Shown: piece after piece, positions 32,733 through 34,209 of the stretch
How positions within the stretch are numbered: position 1 is the stretch's first letter
Layout of the letters: each line of letters begins with the position of its first letter
Source: Chitinophagales bacterium
GTDB taxonomy: Bacteria > Bacteroidota > Bacteroidia > Chitinophagales > Saprospiraceae
Direction: 5' to 3'
Length of the DNA: 34,209 nt
NCBI GenBank assembly: GCA_022360175.1
Contig: JAKSDI010000018.1
Span: forward strand, 1-34,209
Notes under the pieces: generated by a model
What the model saw: the letters and a program-made list of their open reading frames with translations, nothing else
Told to the model about the DNA's origin: nothing
Database searches by the model: none
Made by a program: the position numbers and the translations under genes

Positions 32733-33041
32733 ATGAAAGCTGTAATCGTACAATACACTGTCAAAGCTGAATTCGTTGAACAAAACAAGGCGAATATTCA
32801 GAAAGTAATGGATTACCTGCAAGCTAATCCTATTGAGGGGATGAATTATGCTTCCTTCACCGATGAAAATAATCCCAATACCTTTCGGCATATCAATATA
32901 TGCAAGGATGAGGATACACTGAAAAAAATAAGCCAGGTGGCTCTATTTAAAGAATTCCAGACGGCTCTTAAAGCCAGTGGGCCTGTAGAAGCTCCCAAAG
33001 CAACCTACCTCAATCTGGTAGCTGCCGGGTATGAGTTGTAA
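32733..33041 (+). CDS. Small dimeric alpha/beta-barrel protein (ABM-like)
   Basis: A 102-residue protein that fits the ferredoxin-like fold of antibiotic-biosynthesis-monooxygenase-like (ABM) and related dimeric alpha/beta-barrel proteins: AVIVQYTVKAEFVEQNKANI with helix 1, the beta-hairpin MNYASFTDENNPNTFRHINI, and KISQVALFKEFQTALKASGP with the final strand TYLNLVAAGYEL. No metal or cofactor site is evident. It is preceded by a copy of the putative ECF promoter of the neighbouring sigma gene, so it is the best candidate target. Confidence 0.72.
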   Translation: MKAVIVQYTVKAEFVEQNKANIQKVMDYLQANPIEGMNYASFTDENNPNTFRHINICKDEDTLKKISQVALFKEFQTALKASGPVEAPKATYLNLVAAGYEL

Positions 33042-33051
33042 AACAAAGCAT

Positions 33052-33102
33052 GTCGGCTCTTCTCTATTAAATTTCTCAAATCAGTTACTGAGAAGAGCTG
33101 AC
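33052..33102. repeat. Inverted repeat after the ABM-like gene
   Basis: GTCGGCTCTTCTC (33052-33064) and GAGAAGAGCTGAC (33090-33102) pair in 12 of 13 positions with a 25-nt loop, starting 11 nt past the stop. There is no T-tract, so it may protect or process the transcript rather than terminate it. The space to 33286 has no gene. Confidence 0.45.
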
Positions 33103-33286
33103 AATTTATGTGCTAACCAACTGAGCTGCTCAAATCTCATACAGAAGAAACATCAATACCTCGCCTGAGCAAAAAAACGATCTTTAGCCTTTCTGAAAAA
33201 GGATAGATATTCATCAGAGTACAGTCGTTTTTTTGTAATTTCCCCTTCCCATCACTATTGGGTGAAACATAAAACCCTTATCAAAA

Positions 33287-33766
33287 ATGGAAAATTCCAA
33301 ACAACTTGCCAATCGCTTCAGAGAAGTAATTTTAAACGGTAAATGGATTGCCAATACTAACTTCAAAAGTGCATTGGAAGGTGTAAATTGGGAACAGGCA
33401 ACTACAAAAATCGGCTCCCTCAATACAATCGCAACCCTTTGCTTTCATGTCAATTATTATATAGCGGGTATCATTCAATTTTTTGAAGAAGGATCACTCG
33501 ATATTCGGGATAAGTATAGTTTTGATTGCCCCGAAATAGCATCTGATGAATCCTGGCAAGCCTTATTTTATGAATTACTGAACAATGCCGAAAAATTTGC
33601 TCAGCATGTGGAACAAATGAGCAATGAAAAACTGGAAGCAGTTTTTGTTGATGAAAAATATGGTAATTATCGTAGAAATATTGAAGCGATGATCGAGCAT
33701 GGCTATTATCATCTGGGACAAATCTCTTTGATAAAAAAAATGATACTCGAATCTGAACAAGAATGA
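33287..33766 (+). CDS. DinB-like four-helix protein
   Basis: A 159-residue protein with the helical-bundle layout of the DinB/YfiT metalloenzyme superfamily. Possible metal ligands are the His in ATLCFHVNYYIAGII (helix 2) and the two in MIEHGYYHLGQISLIKK (helix 4), the usual H and H-x-x-x-H spacing for the family. Related proteins include thiol transferases such as bacillithiol S-transferases, but the substrate here is unknown. It lies 245 nt after the ABM-like gene and may be separately transcribed. Confidence 0.82.
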   Translation: MENSKQLANRFREVILNGKWIANTNFKSALEGVNWEQATTKIGSLNTIATLCFHVNYYIAGIIQFFEEGSLDIRDKYSFDCPEIASDESWQALFYELLNNAEKFAQHVEQMSNEKLEAVFVDEKYGNYRRNIEAMIEHGYYHLGQISLIKKMILESEQE

Positions 33767-33771
33767 AATGC

Positions 33772-33942
33772 CTAGTGCTTTGTTAATACTAAAGAGACAG
33801 GTAGAGAAGTCGGAGGTTTATTGAAAAGGCTTATGATGGAAATTTCGACTTCGGATGAAGTCGTACAAATAACAGAATATGCGACTTCTCCAAAATCATT
33901 ACTCTGACAGCACTCAGTTTTCCTCATTTAACAAAGCACTAG
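33772..33942. mobile_element. MITE-like inverted-repeat element 3
   Basis: A 171-bp unit bounded by a perfect 15-bp inverted repeat (CTAGTGCTTTGTTAA at 33772-33786 and its complement at 33928-33942). The outer CTAG on each side can be read as a 4-bp target duplication of the IS5-type YTAR kind, leaving an 11-bp terminal repeat. Inside are two more inverted pairs: GAGAAGTCG (33804-33812) with CGACTTCTC (33882-33890), and the hairpin CGACTTC-GGAT-GAAGTCG (33846-33863). No transposase is encoded. Confidence 0.65.
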
Positions 33943-33954
33943 TTTCTATTCAAA

Positions 33955-34209
33955 CTATGATTGAATAAGCTTCAGTTTAGCGGGGTCCAGAATCACATGA
34001 ATGTTTTGAATTTTATAAGTAAGTGGATCCAACCCAAATACCTGACATACCTTTAGGCCACTTTCATCATAATATAAAATAGCCGGTTGGTAATTGACCT
34101 CCGATAATCGATAGTGATAAGTACTTTGAAAGCGGTGATAAACATCTATCATTAATGCTGCGACATCCTTAACGCCCTTCATATACTTTGCGACAACCTT
34201 TAAGATCGG
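33955..34209 (-). CDS. C-terminal part of a SigJ-type ECF sigma factor (partial)
   Basis: The frame is open to the window edge, so the front of the gene is missing; the visible part is 84 residues. It reads VAKYMKGVKDVAALMIDVYH, then LSEVNYQPAILYYDESGLKV and IQNIHVILDPAKLK. This is the SnoaL-like tail typical of ECF sigma factors of the SigJ kind (ECF41-like), where N-x-Q-P-A and a D-P-x-K-L end are conserved. In that group the tail acts as a built-in regulator of the sigma domains. The sigma regions themselves cannot be seen here. Confidence 0.75.
   Translation of the reverse strand, partial: PILKVVAKYMKGVKDVAALMIDVYHRFQSTYHYRLSEVNYQPAILYYDESGLKVCQVFGLDPLTYKIQNIHVILDPAKLKLIQS

Noticed and set aside
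33052-33102. Intrinsic terminator after the ABM-like gene
   Set aside because: The stem is good but the loop is long and there is no T-tract, so it is listed only as an inverted repeat.

Overview
The window looks like a chromosomal segment of a Bacteroidota bacterium, most likely from the Cytophagales side. The reasons are the AT-rich sequence, the many Sec signal peptides ending in AQ or SQ, a type IX secretion (T9SS) C-terminal sorting domain, starts without Shine-Dalgarno sequences, several TAnnTTTG (-7) boxes, and families typical of this phylum (small Crp/Fnr regulators, LVIVD propellers, CHAT and caspase-fold proteins beside sigma factors). The genus cannot be fixed from the sequence alone.

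From 1 to about 18.2 kb is a patchwork of small, mostly minus-strand accessory genes: two GNAT acetyltransferases, a T9SS-sorted repeat protein, small membrane proteins, two Crp/Fnr regulators, a PIN toxin-antitoxin pair, an S41 peptidase, an Lrp regulator divergent from a hydroxyacid dehydrogenase plus VOC pair, an AraC/GyrI regulator broken by a frameshift beside an SRPBCC gene, and a ThuA-like lipoprotein. One gene joins a LysR-type DNA-binding head to a SAM methyltransferase. Spaces between genes hold gene debris (about 3489-3697, 4531-4623, 9327-9575, 16674-17006) and a short inverted-repeat element at 15924-16090 with a collapsed relative at 3395-3427.

From 18.2 to about 31.8 kb nearly every gene belongs to one apparent theme: exported caspase-fold and CHAT proteases with propeller or adhesion-like partners. 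In order there are a secreted WD40 protein, an LVIVD propeller, a secreted caspase-fold protein, a LysM-like protein, a sigma factor followed by a membrane TPR protein (possible anti-sigma), a membrane-anchored CHAT protease with a secreted partner, a caspase/coiled-coil/OmpA-like fusion, and a jelly-roll protein. The WD40 protein and the jelly-roll protein share an undescribed C-terminal domain (one copy and three copies). A second sigma factor with a Cys cluster follows. A bipartite motif, GACCG-N15-TTGTCTAA, lies before that sigma gene and again before the next gene, as expected of a self-activating sigma regulon.

The right edge holds a dimeric alpha/beta-barrel protein, a DinB-like protein, a third short inverted-repeat element (33772-33942, flanked by CTAG) and the C-terminal end of an ECF sigma factor of the SigJ type that runs off the window. 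No rRNA gene, complete tRNA gene, CRISPR array or complete insertion sequence was seen.
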